A program made the translations under genes and the position numbers. Below are positions 19,719 to 29,400 of a DNA stretch of 30,468 nucleotides, in pieces. Source of the DNA: Nymphaea colorata (Eukaryota > Streptophyta > Magnoliopsida > Nymphaeales > Nymphaeaceae); assembly GCF_008831285.2 (NCBI RefSeq), contig NW_022204821.1:1-30468 (forward strand), given 5' to 3'. How positions within the stretch are numbered: position 1 is the first letter of the stretch; every line of letters starts with the position of its first letter. The notes under the pieces are model-generated. The model was not told the origin of the DNA, did no database searches, and worked only from the letters and a program-made list of their open reading frames with translations.

Positions 19719-21665
19719 ATGGTTGAAACCAGAAGCCAAAGCAGGAGAAGGAGTGAAATGGAGCTTGATCAACCTTTTATAGGAGACAGGGGAGAAGAAT
19801 CCTCCTCAGAAACACCTCCCAAGCAGGAAATAAATGACCCAGAATTTGAGGAATACAGAAGATTCCGGAAATACATGATCATGTTCAATGAAGAACAAGC
19901 GCAGGCAGAAAAAGCCAAAAAGAAAGTGAAGAAAACAAGAAGGTACTCATCAAGCAGTTCAGACTCTTCTGAAGACGCTACAACAGAATCTAGTAGTGAG
20001 GAAGAACCGAAAACTCCCAAGAAAAAGAAGAAGGGAGAATCCTGGAAAACAAAAATCCAGGAAGTTGAAAAGAAGTTAAATGCAGTACAACTTAAAGGCA
20101 AGAACAAGAGGAATTTCACTTGCGAAGATTTCTACGAAAGCTTCGAAAATGACAAACACATAAAAAACTTGCCCAAGAAATTTATCAAATTTGATGGCCA
20201 TGGAGACCCAAAGGCACATTTGGCCATGTTCTTTGCTGAATGCTACAAATTCTGCCACAATCATAGGGCCCTCTTTCGATGTTTCCCTAGAAGCCTAGAA
20301 GGAATTGCAGCACAATGGTATCGGGAACACATCAACCCAGTGGAATTGAAAAATTTTGACATGTTAATCAACCTTTTCATCGAAAGGTTCATTCAAAACG
20401 TTGAAACTGCACCAACGATCACCACATTATGCTATCTAAAACAGAGGCCAGGTGAAAAGGTGAGAGATTTTATTCAGAGGTGGAGGTCTTCTTGCAACAA
20501 GATGAGAGACTCAATCTCTCAATCCCATGCACTGGGATTGATCGTAAACAATTTGACACAACCATTAAGGAGCCTCATTTCCAATGCTCCAATCAAGTCT
20601 TTCATCGATCTCACTGAGAGGGCAGAATGCATTGAAGCAGGAATTGAGAATGGAGCTTTTGATGCTGTCATCCCGGTAAAAGTAAGGGAAGATACAAAAA
20701 AGAATAGCAGAAGTCAGAATGCTCCAGCCAACATCGTGGCCAACGCTGCAGCCTTCAAGAAAGAAAAGTCCAAATATCCCAAGAATAAAGGGGTAATGGA
20801 CAGAGCTAGTGGCAGTAGTAGTGGCACCAAAAACAAACATCCTGGATGGGGGTACGATAGAAAATTTACCCCATTACAACAAAGTTATGAAGAGGTCATG
20901 CATATGCTAATCGAAAGAGGTACTCTGTTTCTCCCAAAAGTCTCTAACCCCCCACCAATGATGGGGAAAAACAAAGAGCAATTCTGCAAATTTCATCGCG
21001 CTCCAGGACATGATACAGAACACTGCCTTGTACTTAAAAATATTGTGCAAGATGCAGTTGACAAAGAAATAATCAAAGAGGTCAGTGAACAGCCGGACAT
21101 TCTCAAGAATCCTTTTCCTAAACATGGCAAAGGAATAGTTTCGATGGTCAGATTTTCAACAGGTCGTCAAATTATGGTGACAAACAAAAGGGATACAGCG
21201 TCCCTGGATTTCTTTGGATTGCTTTTCAAACATGATAAAGGATCCATCAATGCACAAACCGGACTGGTTAAACAAGACCATCTGACAGAGATTGATCAGA
21301 AGTCACAAGTGTGCGACCCTGAACCATTGGAATCCATTTTCAATGAATTGGACCCCTTACCTGAAGTCAAGAAGGGAGGGTTTAGCCCTAACAAGGGGAA
21401 TGAATGGGCTTTTGAACTATGTGAAAATAGTCCGATCATATTCTCTCATAAAGATCTACCAACTGGAGGTGCATCGCACAATGACGCCTTGCACATAGTG
21501 ATAGAGACAAGGGGCACCAGAGTCTCCCACGTTTTAATTGATGGTGGAGCAAGCCTGAACATCTGTCCACAACAAACAGCTCGTGAGTTGGGCATAAGAC
21601 AGGCTGACTATACTCCATCCAAATTTTCATCCATGGATATGACGGGACAGGACAACCATGCCTAG
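19719..21665 (+). CDS. gag: Gag polyprotein with start of the aspartic protease
   Basis: Gag forms the virus-like particle that packages element RNA; the attached protease would cut the polyprotein. The ATG at 19719 is chosen because it begins MVETRSQSRR, a common start of plant Gag proteins, while the frame upstream to 19602 is leader. Residues about 75-110 are rich in S, E and K. The gag core is about 130-330 (FDGHGDPKAHL at 158, RCFPRSLEG, KQRPGEKVRDF). A zinc knuckle of the form CxxH(5)H(4)C is at 423-436 (20985-21026). The protease active site IDGGAS is at about 607-612 (D at 21540). The frame then stops at 21663-21665, where a shift of phase separates it from the rest of protease (next segment). 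Intact over 648 codons. Confidence 0.88.
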   Translation: MVETRSQSRRRSEMELDQPFIGDRGEESSSETPPKQEINDPEFEEYRRFRKYMIMFNEEQAQAEKAKKKVKKTRRYSSSSSDSSEDATTESSSEEEPKTPKKKKKGESWKTKIQEVEKKLNAVQLKGKNKRNFTCEDFYESFENDKHIKNLPKKFIKFDGHGDPKAHLAMFFAECYKFCHNHRALFRCFPRSLEGIAAQWYREHINPVELKNFDMLINLFIERFIQNVETAPTITTLCYLKQRPGEKVRDFIQRWRSSCNKMRDSISQSHALGLIVNNLTQPLRSLISNAPIKSFIDLTERAECIEAGIENGAFDAVIPVKVREDTKKNSRSQNAPANIVANAAAFKKEKSKYPKNKGVMDRASGSSSGTKNKHPGWGYDRKFTPLQQSYEEVMHMLIERGTLFLPKVSNPPPMMGKNKEQFCKFHRAPGHDTEHCLVLKNIVQDAVDKEIIKEVSEQPDILKNPFPKHGKGIVSMVRFSTGRQIMVTNKRDTASLDFFGLLFKHDKGSINAQTGLVKQDHLTEIDQKSQVCDPEPLESIFNELDPLPEVKKGGFSPNKGNEWAFELCENSPIIFSHKDLPTGGASHNDALHIVIETRGTRVSHVLIDGGASLNICPQQTARELGIRQADYTPSKFSSMDMTGQDNHA

Positions 21666-22000
21666 GATGCATATGTTTGGATTTGAATATTTCTGAGACG
21701 TATCATCGGGTTTTATTTCATGTGGTGGATATAGAACCCTCCTTCAACTTGTTGCTTGGCAGGCCATGGATCCATGCTACCAATGCAGTTCCCTCCACTC
21801 TACATCAGTGCGTCAAATGGACTCACAACGGGAATTCTATAACCATCTATGCAGAGGATAGGGAAAGTCGGCTTGTACACCCAATGATTCCGGTACCAAC
21901 ATATACAATTGAGGTACCCAGTATTCGAGTTTGCAAAGAGGAAGAAATATCTCAAAGTCTTAGCAGATTGGCCATTCAGAAACCAAAGAAACAGGTATGA
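21666..22000 (+). pseudogene. C-terminal half of the protease, out of frame with gag
   Basis: Reading resumes in another phase at about 21640-21660 with VDIEPSFNLLLGRPWIH (about 21724-21775), the conserved C-terminal part of plant Ty3/gypsy proteases, followed by NAVPSTLHQ. Without a frameshift the gag frame cannot reach it. The reading ends at TGA 21998-22000, which overlaps a strong donor-like CAG|GTATGAG (21992-22001). Either a one-base loss in this copy or an assembly error is likely for the phase change. Confidence 0.75.
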
Positions 22001-22001
22001 G
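21992..22001 (+). promoter_or_regulatory. Candidate 5' splice site after protease (CAG|GTATGAG)
   Basis: CAG|GTATGAGT (cut after 21994) fits the plant donor consensus well. With the acceptor at 22445 it would remove a 451-nt intron containing the TGA at 21998 and the G-patch-like frame. Phase does not match in this copy: the upstream codon is complete but the downstream exon needs two bases more. Ogre elements are known to splice an intron between pro and rt. Confidence 0.4.
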
Positions 22002-22287
22002 TGAAAAAGGGTACCAAACTTGAAACAAGTTACAAAAGTCATCCGTTGTTCAAGAAATTCTGCCAGAATGAGAAAGGATTGGATTTACTCATACGCCATG
22101 GCTACCAGCCATTTACTGGCCTTAGCAAACATGAAAATGGAATCTTGGAACCAGTTACCTTGACAGGACAACGAGGCACTCAAGCCTTGGGGTGCCAAGC
22201 TATGAAAAAGTGGATGTTGAGGAAGAATTCAAGCCAGTACCTTTCGTCAAGAGCAATACCATAGGCGGATGTTCACCATCAATTTGA
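22001..22287 (+). pseudogene. G-patch-like stretch after protease
   Basis: The reading continues in the protease phase after TGA 21998 with LLIRHGYQPFTGLSKHENG and ILEPV (about 22085-22155), which resembles the GYxPGxGLGKxxxGIxEP G-patch motif of some retroelement polyproteins; the key glycine of GLGK is serine here. Near 22205-22210 an A-run seems to shift phase into the RT frame, where VDVEEEFKPVPF is readable, ending at TGA 22285-22287. G-patches bind RNA or helicases. Whether this is coding or intron in the intact element is open. Confidence 0.45.
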
Positions 22288-22423
22288 ATCAACAAATCCG
22301 CCATCATTTTGTCATTTTGTCGTCATTGTACTCAAATAGACCAAGTGTCTTCATTTTGTAATACCTTAAAAAAATACAATGACAAATGCAAATTACTTCC
22401 ATATACAATGTCTCAAATTTCAT

Positions 22424-22445
22424 CTAACTTCTTTACAATCATTAG
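22424..22445 (+). promoter_or_regulatory. Candidate 3' splice site before RT
   Basis: CTAAC (22424-22428), then TTCTTTACAATCATTAG, with the cut after 22445. Branch A to AG is 18 nt. The next codon of the RT frame is ATG at 22447, and recognisable protein begins there. The 160 bp upstream are AT-rich and contain stops, as an intron would. Confidence 0.4.
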
Positions 22446-22446
22446 G

Positions 22447-25400
22447 ATGGCATTTGAGGATCAAACATCAAAAGCTTTTAAGGAGATAAATCCAGAACTC
22501 ACTGAGGCCGAATGCCCAGAGTTCATCCAAATGAGAAGGCAAGATCAACCGTCACCTCTGATTAATGATCCGATTGAGGAAATTAACATTGGCACGGAAG
22601 AGAGTCCAAAGATTTTGCAAATTGGAACAAGTCTCTCAGCAGAAGAAAGAAAAGAGTTGATAGACTTCCTCAAAAAGCATCAAGAAGCCTTTGCGTGGAC
22701 TTATGAGGACATGCCGGGACTTGATACAAAATTAGTCGAGCATCGACTACCATTGAAACCAGAATGCAAGCCAATCAAACAAAAGTTGAGGAAACTAGAC
22801 CCTCGTCTTGAGGGGCAAGTTAAGGAAGGCCTGGAAGACCTACTAAAGGCAGGGTTCATCCGAACAATCGACTATCCTGAATGGTTAGCAAACATTGTAG
22901 TAGTCCCAAAGAAAAATGGCAAAATTCGGCTCTGCATCGATTTCAGAGATTTGAATAAGGCTACACCAAAGGATGACTACCCACTTCCAAACATTGACTT
23001 GTTGGTAGAGAGTACCGCAGGTCACGCTATGTTCTCCTTTATGGATGGATATTCTGGTTATAACCAAATTAAGTTGGCAGCTCAAGATCAAGCCAAAACA
23101 TCATTTACAACCCCATGGGGTACCTTCTACTATACAGTAATGCCATTTGGTTTGAAGAACACTGGGGCAACATATCAAAGGGCTATGGCAGCTATTTTTC
23201 ATGACCAAATGCATCAAATCATGGATGCATATGTAGATGATCTACTAATTAAGTCAAAAACAAGGGAGAATCACATCAACATTCTCTCTCAAGTTTTTGA
23301 TAGACTCTTACAATACAAACTTAGATTGAATCCACAAAAATGTGTATTTGGTGTGGAATCCGGTAAGCTTTTGGGATTTATGGTCAGCCAAAAGGGAATC
23401 GAGATGGATCCTTCCAAAGCAAAGGCGATCATCGAAATGTCACCCCCAACAAATCTTAAGGAGCTACGTAGCTTGCAAGGCAGAATTCAGTCAATCAGAA
23501 GGTTTATATCTAATCTCGCCATGAGGTGCGAACCCTTCAACCATTTACTGCGGAAAGGAGTCAAATTTGAATGGGGGCATGAATGTCAAGCCTCATTCGA
23601 AAAGATCAAGAAGTATCTTCTTTGCCCACCAATTTTAAAACCTCCAATTTTAGGGGAACCTCTACTCCTTTACATCACAGTTAACGATTCAGCCTGTGGT
23701 GGATTTCTGGCTCAATATGAAGAAGGATGCCGAATAGAACATGCCATTTATTACATCAGTAAGACATTTGTGCAGTATGAAAAGAACTACTCGCACATGG
23801 AAAAAACTTGCTTAGCCTTGGTGTGGATGTGTCAAAAATTAAGGCATTATCTATTGGCTTGTGAAGTTAAAATTTTATCCAAACTTAATCCACTCAAATA
23901 TATCCTCGAACAGCCATTTCTGAATGGAAGGATAGCAAAGTGGCAGGTTTTGCTGATGCAATATGATTTGGAATATGTGTCACAAAAATCAATCAAGGGG
24001 CAACCCATTGCAGACCAATTGGCAGATTTTCCTCTATATGAAGAAATTAGAACAAATGATGATTTTCCAAATGAGCAAATCCTGACAACTGAACCAGAGC
24101 CGATTTGGGAGATGTACTTTGATGGATCTAAGAGCACAACTGGGGTAGACATTGGGATACTTTTCATTACACCAGAAAGGGAAATGATTCCTTACTCTCT
24201 CAAATTGAATTTTTCCTGCACGCATAATATGGCAGAGTACGAGGCCCTAATCCAAGGACTCAAAATGTTGCTCAAATTTAAAGTGCAGAGAGTTCACATT
24301 TTTGGAGATTCTCTCTTAGCTGTCAGTCAGGTCAATAGAGATTGGCAAGTCAAAGATCAAAAATTGATCCCATATCAAGAGTTAGCAGCTTCCCTCTTAA
24401 GACAGTTCGAGGAATGTCAACTCTTACATGTCAAAAGAGAATTTAACCCAATAGCAGACGGTTTAGCCAGTTTAGGCTCTACCATTGCCTTCAAACCTGG
24501 AGAATCTATCGGATCTTTTGAAGTTAGAAGACTCGAACAACCATCTTTTGTCATACCAGAACAGGTGTTGCAAGCAGAAAGTAGAGAAACACCATGGTAT
24601 CAGAACATCAAGGATTTTCTCCAAACTGAAACACTTCCACCAGAAATGTCTCGAAAAGAGCAAAGAGTTTTAAGACACATGTCTTCAAGATATTTCATTC
24701 TAGCCGACATCCTATACAGAAGAGGATTCAGCACAGAATATGCTAGATGTCTCGATGCAAATGAGGCACTAGAAGTCATTCAAGAAGCCCATGAAGGAAT
24801 TTGTGGGGGACATGTAGGGTATCAGACCCTCGTCAAGCAGATAGTTAGAGCAGGGTACTATTGGCCCACAATGCAAAGAGACTGTCACCAATTTGTCAAG
24901 AAATGCATCAAATGTCAGTTGCATGCACCATCAATTCATGCTCCAGCAGCGTACCTTCATTCGGTCAGCTCACCATGGCCATTCTCCATGTGGGCCTTCG
25001 ACGTAGTCGGTCCAATCAATCCACCTGCCTCAAATGGACACAGGTATTTTCTTGCAGCTACAGATTACTTCACCAAATGGGTGGAAGCGATCACTTTAAA
25101 AACAGTCGAAGGACAACATGTAGTGTCCTTCATTCATAAAAATCTTTTGTGTAGATTTGGCATCCCGCATGATATCGTTTCTGACAACGGTACTCATTTC
25201 AAAAATGAGAAAATGCGCAATCTTTGTCACAAACACAAAATACAACATCACTTTTCTGCCCCATATTACCCTCAACGTAATGGTCAGGCAGAAGCAACCA
25301 ACAAGATTTTGATCCGTGTCTTAGAGAGGACAGTTGAAACAGGCCGAGATTGGCACGAGAAAATGCACAATGCACTTTGGGCGTATCGAACCACAATTCG

Positions 25401-25563
25401 GACACCCATCAATGCTACACCAGCAGAATTAGTATATGGAACGGAAATTGTCCTTCCATTACATGTCCAAAAACCAGCAATGAAATTTGCTGCTCTCATT
25501 GAACTCCCAATTAGCAAATATCAAAAAAAGAGACTTACTCAATTAGACCTCTTAGACGATTAA
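22447..25563 (+). CDS. pol: Pol: reverse transcriptase, RNase H, second RNase H, integrase (C-terminus cut)
   Basis: This copies the RNA to DNA and integrates it. The open frame reaches back to 22309 but similarity starts at ATG 22447 (1038 residues). RT spans about 100-370 with PLPNIDLLVE, FMDGYSGYNQI, and YVDD at 262-265 (23230). The first RNase H (about 400-525) has lost key acidic residues: TDAS reads TVND and TDHxPL reads SKLNPL. The second RNase H (about 555-680) keeps all four: D 24121, E 24235, D 24307, D 24457. Integrase has the HHCC finger (H782, H789, C820, C823) and D852, D913, E949 with 35 residues between the last two. The frame stops at TAA 25561-25563, but the C-terminal module continues in phase after it. 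Dual RNase H is the Tat-lineage hallmark. The catalytic residues I checked in RT, aRNH and IN are intact. Confidence 0.93.
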   Translation: MAFEDQTSKAFKEINPELTEAECPEFIQMRRQDQPSPLINDPIEEINIGTEESPKILQIGTSLSAEERKELIDFLKKHQEAFAWTYEDMPGLDTKLVEHRLPLKPECKPIKQKLRKLDPRLEGQVKEGLEDLLKAGFIRTIDYPEWLANIVVVPKKNGKIRLCIDFRDLNKATPKDDYPLPNIDLLVESTAGHAMFSFMDGYSGYNQIKLAAQDQAKTSFTTPWGTFYYTVMPFGLKNTGATYQRAMAAIFHDQMHQIMDAYVDDLLIKSKTRENHINILSQVFDRLLQYKLRLNPQKCVFGVESGKLLGFMVSQKGIEMDPSKAKAIIEMSPPTNLKELRSLQGRIQSIRRFISNLAMRCEPFNHLLRKGVKFEWGHECQASFEKIKKYLLCPPILKPPILGEPLLLYITVNDSACGGFLAQYEEGCRIEHAIYYISKTFVQYEKNYSHMEKTCLALVWMCQKLRHYLLACEVKILSKLNPLKYILEQPFLNGRIAKWQVLLMQYDLEYVSQKSIKGQPIADQLADFPLYEEIRTNDDFPNEQILTTEPEPIWEMYFDGSKSTTGVDIGILFITPEREMIPYSLKLNFSCTHNMAEYEALIQGLKMLLKFKVQRVHIFGDSLLAVSQVNRDWQVKDQKLIPYQELAASLLRQFEECQLLHVKREFNPIADGLASLGSTIAFKPGESIGSFEVRRLEQPSFVIPEQVLQAESRETPWYQNIKDFLQTETLPPEMSRKEQRVLRHMSSRYFILADILYRRGFSTEYARCLDANEALEVIQEAHEGICGGHVGYQTLVKQIVRAGYYWPTMQRDCHQFVKKCIKCQLHAPSIHAPAAYLHSVSSPWPFSMWAFDVVGPINPPASNGHRYFLAATDYFTKWVEAITLKTVEGQHVVSFIHKNLLCRFGIPHDIVSDNGTHFKNEKMRNLCHKHKIQHHFSAPYYPQRNGQAEATNKILIRVLERTVETGRDWHEKMHNALWAYRTTIRTPINATPAELVYGTEIVLPLHVQKPAMKFAALIELPISKYQKKRLTQLDLLDD

Positions 25564-25950
25564 AGACTACAAGCGGCAGAGCATGCCGAAGTCTATCGTA
25601 AGAGAGTCGCCCGACATTATGCCAAATCAGTCATTGAAAGAAAATTTCAGGTAAATGATCTTGTTTTAAGATCCATAGTTCCACTCAGGAGTAGACCCAA
25701 AGGAAAATGGGCGCCGAACTGGGAAGGACCATATGTTGTCAAAGAGGTTCTACCTCACAATTCTTATCGACTGATTGAGTGTAGTTGTTCCTCTGGTTCA
25801 AAGCTCAGCAGGCACGGGTGGGCATATGACCTATGCTTACGCCGTGAAGCTAAAAAGCAATCCATGAACATTTTGCTTATATTAAGTTTCCTAAAGCCTT
25901 CTGAATTCGAGCAAGTAAGCCCGGGGAGTGTTTTACATTTGGTACCCTGA
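25564..25950 (+). pseudogene. Integrase C-terminal module beyond an in-frame TAA
   Basis: The pol phase continues without shift: RLQAAEHAEVYRKRVARHY, then KFQVNDLVLR and the GPY/F-type PNWEGPYVVKEV (about 25714-25750), to TGA 25948-25950. This is the end of Ty3/gypsy integrase and helps target DNA binding, so TAA 25561 truncates the protein. No chromodomain follows. The last 30 codons have no similarity I know, and the natural end may lie earlier. Confidence 0.75.
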
Positions 25951-26422
25951 GGCCAACTGGTCTAGGAGTTACCGGCCCAAAGCTTGTTACAAGGGTTCAG
26001 AAGAAAGCCCGATAGACTTGATATTACACAAAGCAAACTACACAAAACCGCCAAAGCGGTGGAACTCCGTAGTAGCTTTGGGGTGGTGAGGAATTTCTCC
26101 CAAGAGTGAAGGGTGCTCAAAAAGAAAATCAAAATTCAAAAGCAAAAGCGAGTATGTGAAAAACTAAGTAAAAGAAGAGAAAAAGCACTTGCCAATGGTT
26201 TAGAAGGCATCGAGGGCAAATTTCTCAAAGCATCAAATGCAAAAACTTTCACAATTACAAAATTTTTCTACCAACATTAATTCCTCTACAAAGTCTCCAA
26301 TGAGATGGAGAAAAATCTTCTTATTTCAGGTCTATGCCTAGCATTTCCCCTCGAGCGAGGATGGTTCAACATCATTTGAAAAATGGATTTTCCAAACGAT
26401 TTGCAAAAATTTGGTGCGTGAA
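25951..26422 (+). other. 3' untranslated region of the retrotransposon
   Basis: Non-coding stretch between integrase and the polypurine tract. It holds a small perfect hairpin (ACCGC/GCGGT, 26047-26060) and no further recognisable protein or envelope-like ORF. Confidence 0.6.
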
Positions 26423-26466
26423 TCTTTGCTATTAAGCAAATTATTCAATTTGCTTAACAGCAAAGA
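26423..26466 (+). promoter_or_regulatory. Near-perfect 20-bp hairpin overlapping the polypurine tract
   Basis: 26423-26442 pairs with 26447-26466 with a single A-C mismatch (26431 with 26458) and a 4-nt loop. The right arm contains the first A residues of the purine tract (26462-26466). Such a stem beside the second-strand primer could influence PPT selection or RNA stability; the effect is inferred. Confidence 0.7.
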
Positions 26467-26470
26467 GGGG
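26462..26470 (+). other. Polypurine tract
   Basis: AAAGAGGGG followed by CATC and then the TG of the 3' LTR. It primes plus-strand DNA synthesis after RNase H cuts the RNA. Distance to the LTR is 4 nt. Confidence 0.8.
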
Positions 26471-26474
26471 CATC

Positions 26475-29400
26475 TGTTAACACCCCAAATTTTTCCACAT
26501 CAAAATTGAAGCAATGTGAAAATTTCACGAAAGAATGTGAAAATTTGCAATTTCAAAGCCAATTTCGAATCTAAAGAACAATTAGTTTCAAATCGTGAAT
26601 TTAACCTGATACATGAATCCCAATGCAGGATTACGAGTCCAAATTCAATTGCAAATGTCATTTGAAATCCAAATCCAATTGCAAAATGCAAATTTTGACT
26701 TAGATCCAAGAATTGGATCTAATTCAGTCTAAATGCTACGTGGGACCCACGTGTGGGCCCCACCTAGCCCGTGTGGTCAAGAGCCCCCCCAGGGGCCATG
26801 CCCCCTCCATGTCAAAAAAATAATAAATAAATATTTTCTCTCAAATTAATTGAAGAAAAGTCATTTTCAAGAAGAAATAAAGGAGAAACCTAGGAAAAGA
26901 GAGACATTTATGTCTCTCTCTTCTTTAACCAGGTCCTCCTTAAAGAAAAAAATCATTTTCAAGGAAGCAATTACTAGACTGGTCAAACTCACCTAACCTA
27001 CTTAATCCAAGTAGGTTTGACCCGGGTTTACTCAAATGTGGTGCCAATTCCAGCTAGGTTCGGTCACCATGGGCTCAACACACTCAAAATGTAAGTTTGT
27101 CTCATAATCCAATTAATGGACGAAAATAGACTTTGACCGAACCAAACTCACTTTGACTAAACTCAGTCAAAGTACAATTTAGCTCAATTAAGAGCTTTCT
27201 TGACCCAAATTTATCAAATTACCTCAAATAAAGTCAAACTACTTGCTAATGAGCTTTGACTTTGGTCAATTGGTTGAAATTGATCAATTTGGACAATTTT
27301 GCCCTTCTGCGGTCAACTTAAGATTAAAAAGCCTAAAATGGTTTATGAAAGGCAAATAAACATTTGAATTTGTCAAATGCATGAATCAAATACCAAATTT
27401 CAATTGAATTTCTCAAGTGAAAGTTTGATTCAGTTGCAATCCATTTTCAATCAAGTTTTGGACGAAAATACCCTTTTCGAACCAAATTTGATAAAATTTT
27501 TAAATTTTATTAAAATTTAAATTTAATTATCATAATTCAATGGCATTTGGAGCTTAGTAACTAGGTTTTAACCTTATAAGCTCGATTTCAAACAAAAAAA
27601 TAAATAAATAGTACAAAATAAGGGCAAAACCCTGTGCAAGGGCATTTTCGTCCAAAATTTTGGTCAAAATGGTCACCTCCAAGTTGACCAAACCTAGCCC
27701 AGCCCACCTAGCTCTGGAAATGGGCTGAGAAATGGTCAATTAGAGCCTTTAAAGTCTATTTAACTCATTTTACAAGTCCCCAAGGTCTTAAGCAAGTTCC
27801 CAAGGTGAGTAAGAAGGTGGTTGAACACACCTCCTCCTCTATATAAACCTCCCCTGGCCACCAAGGGGGAGGACGAAATTTTGGAGCATTCTGTCAAATT
27901 GCTGCAGCCAAAGAGCTAGGAGGGAGAAGCCAAGGAAGAGAGAAGAGTGAACCCTTAGGATTTTCGTGGTGAGAAGCCCTCTTTACCACTCCAAATTCCA
28001 GCAAGCAAGCTATTTCTTATTCTAGCTTTGCTAAGCTTGAATCCACGGTTGGATTCTTGCTTAGGATTGCTTGGTTAGAAAACAAGTGAAGACGAAGGAC
28101 AAACATCCAAGACCGACCGCAAGGTAGGTGATCTTAACTCACTTCTCTTCTACTTTAGCTTATTTTTGATTTATTTTAATTCCAGCAATCGTGGGAGGGT
28201 TTATTTCATTTGCTTACGGCTGGGAATGATGTCCAGCTAAGGGAAACCTACGCTTCAATGTACATGTTAATGCACAATGCATGCATATGTCGGTTTTTCT
28301 TAAATATGAACCCAAGTATCAAATTTGAAATGGGCCCCAAGGCCACGTCCCTTTCAAAGGAACCAACTTAATACCATTTTGAACTCCCTACCATGAGAGA
28401 ATCCCACGGTGAGAGAGTGATTTTGCTACATCACGTATGATGAAAATGCCTATAAGGGATGGATACGTTTTTATGAATGTGATCCACCCTTGCATGGCGA
28501 AATGATGGACGAATAAGCTTGAGTATTGTTTATTTCTTTCTTATTCACAGTCATTTTGATTCATGTCTTTCAATTAATTAATCAAGGGTAGTAGGGAAGA
28601 TTTGAAACAATTCTCAATCTTCCTACATAAAAGAACCCAGCCATGAATCATCATGATTCATGAGTCATGCGGTCCCTTGCTAAATTTCATTTCGAAAAGT
28701 AAGGTACGTATATGTAACATTGTTATATATGTGCATATATGTATCCGATTCTTGTCAAAAATTACATTCCTCCCTTAAAATCAGGTTGGAACATGTTTCC
28801 AAACCGGTTCTTTAAGGAAATGGGCCATTTTTATTGATTTTTCTAGTGCAAGATTATAAATATTTTCATTTCATTTTTACTTAATTTCAGCAAACCCATA
28901 CGTAAGATGTATGTATGTTGGAAATCAGACCATTTCATAGGAATTGGTTTAAGAATATCAAAATTTACATATTTGAAATACCAACCATCCTAGAATCATC
29001 CAAAGGAGTTGATGATTTCATTACTACGAAATCTGGAATTTGAATAGATTTGAAAAACTCATTGTTTCTATCTAAGAAACAAGTCCTTATTGGAATCAAT
29101 GTCCACAATTTCAGCTATTTAAATCAACACAAGGTCTGATTTTTAGCTATTTTGAGACAAAAGTGGACGTCATCCATGTCTCCCATCCATTTCAAAGATT
29201 GAACTTGACATCATTTATATATTTTCATCATTTTGATAATTTTATGTCAAGCCTCAAGCTTATGGACTACATCTCTAATTCATGTGCTTAATCATATATG
29301 AGCACATATAGAGAAAGTCCTACATTTTAATCAATCTTCATGTATAGATTGTATGACTTCAATACGGACTTTGAGAGATTATAGAGGAGTGAAGAATGTA

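Noticed and set aside
25951-26422. Envelope-like ORF after integrase
   Set aside because: No frame of useful length and no membrane segment or signal peptide.
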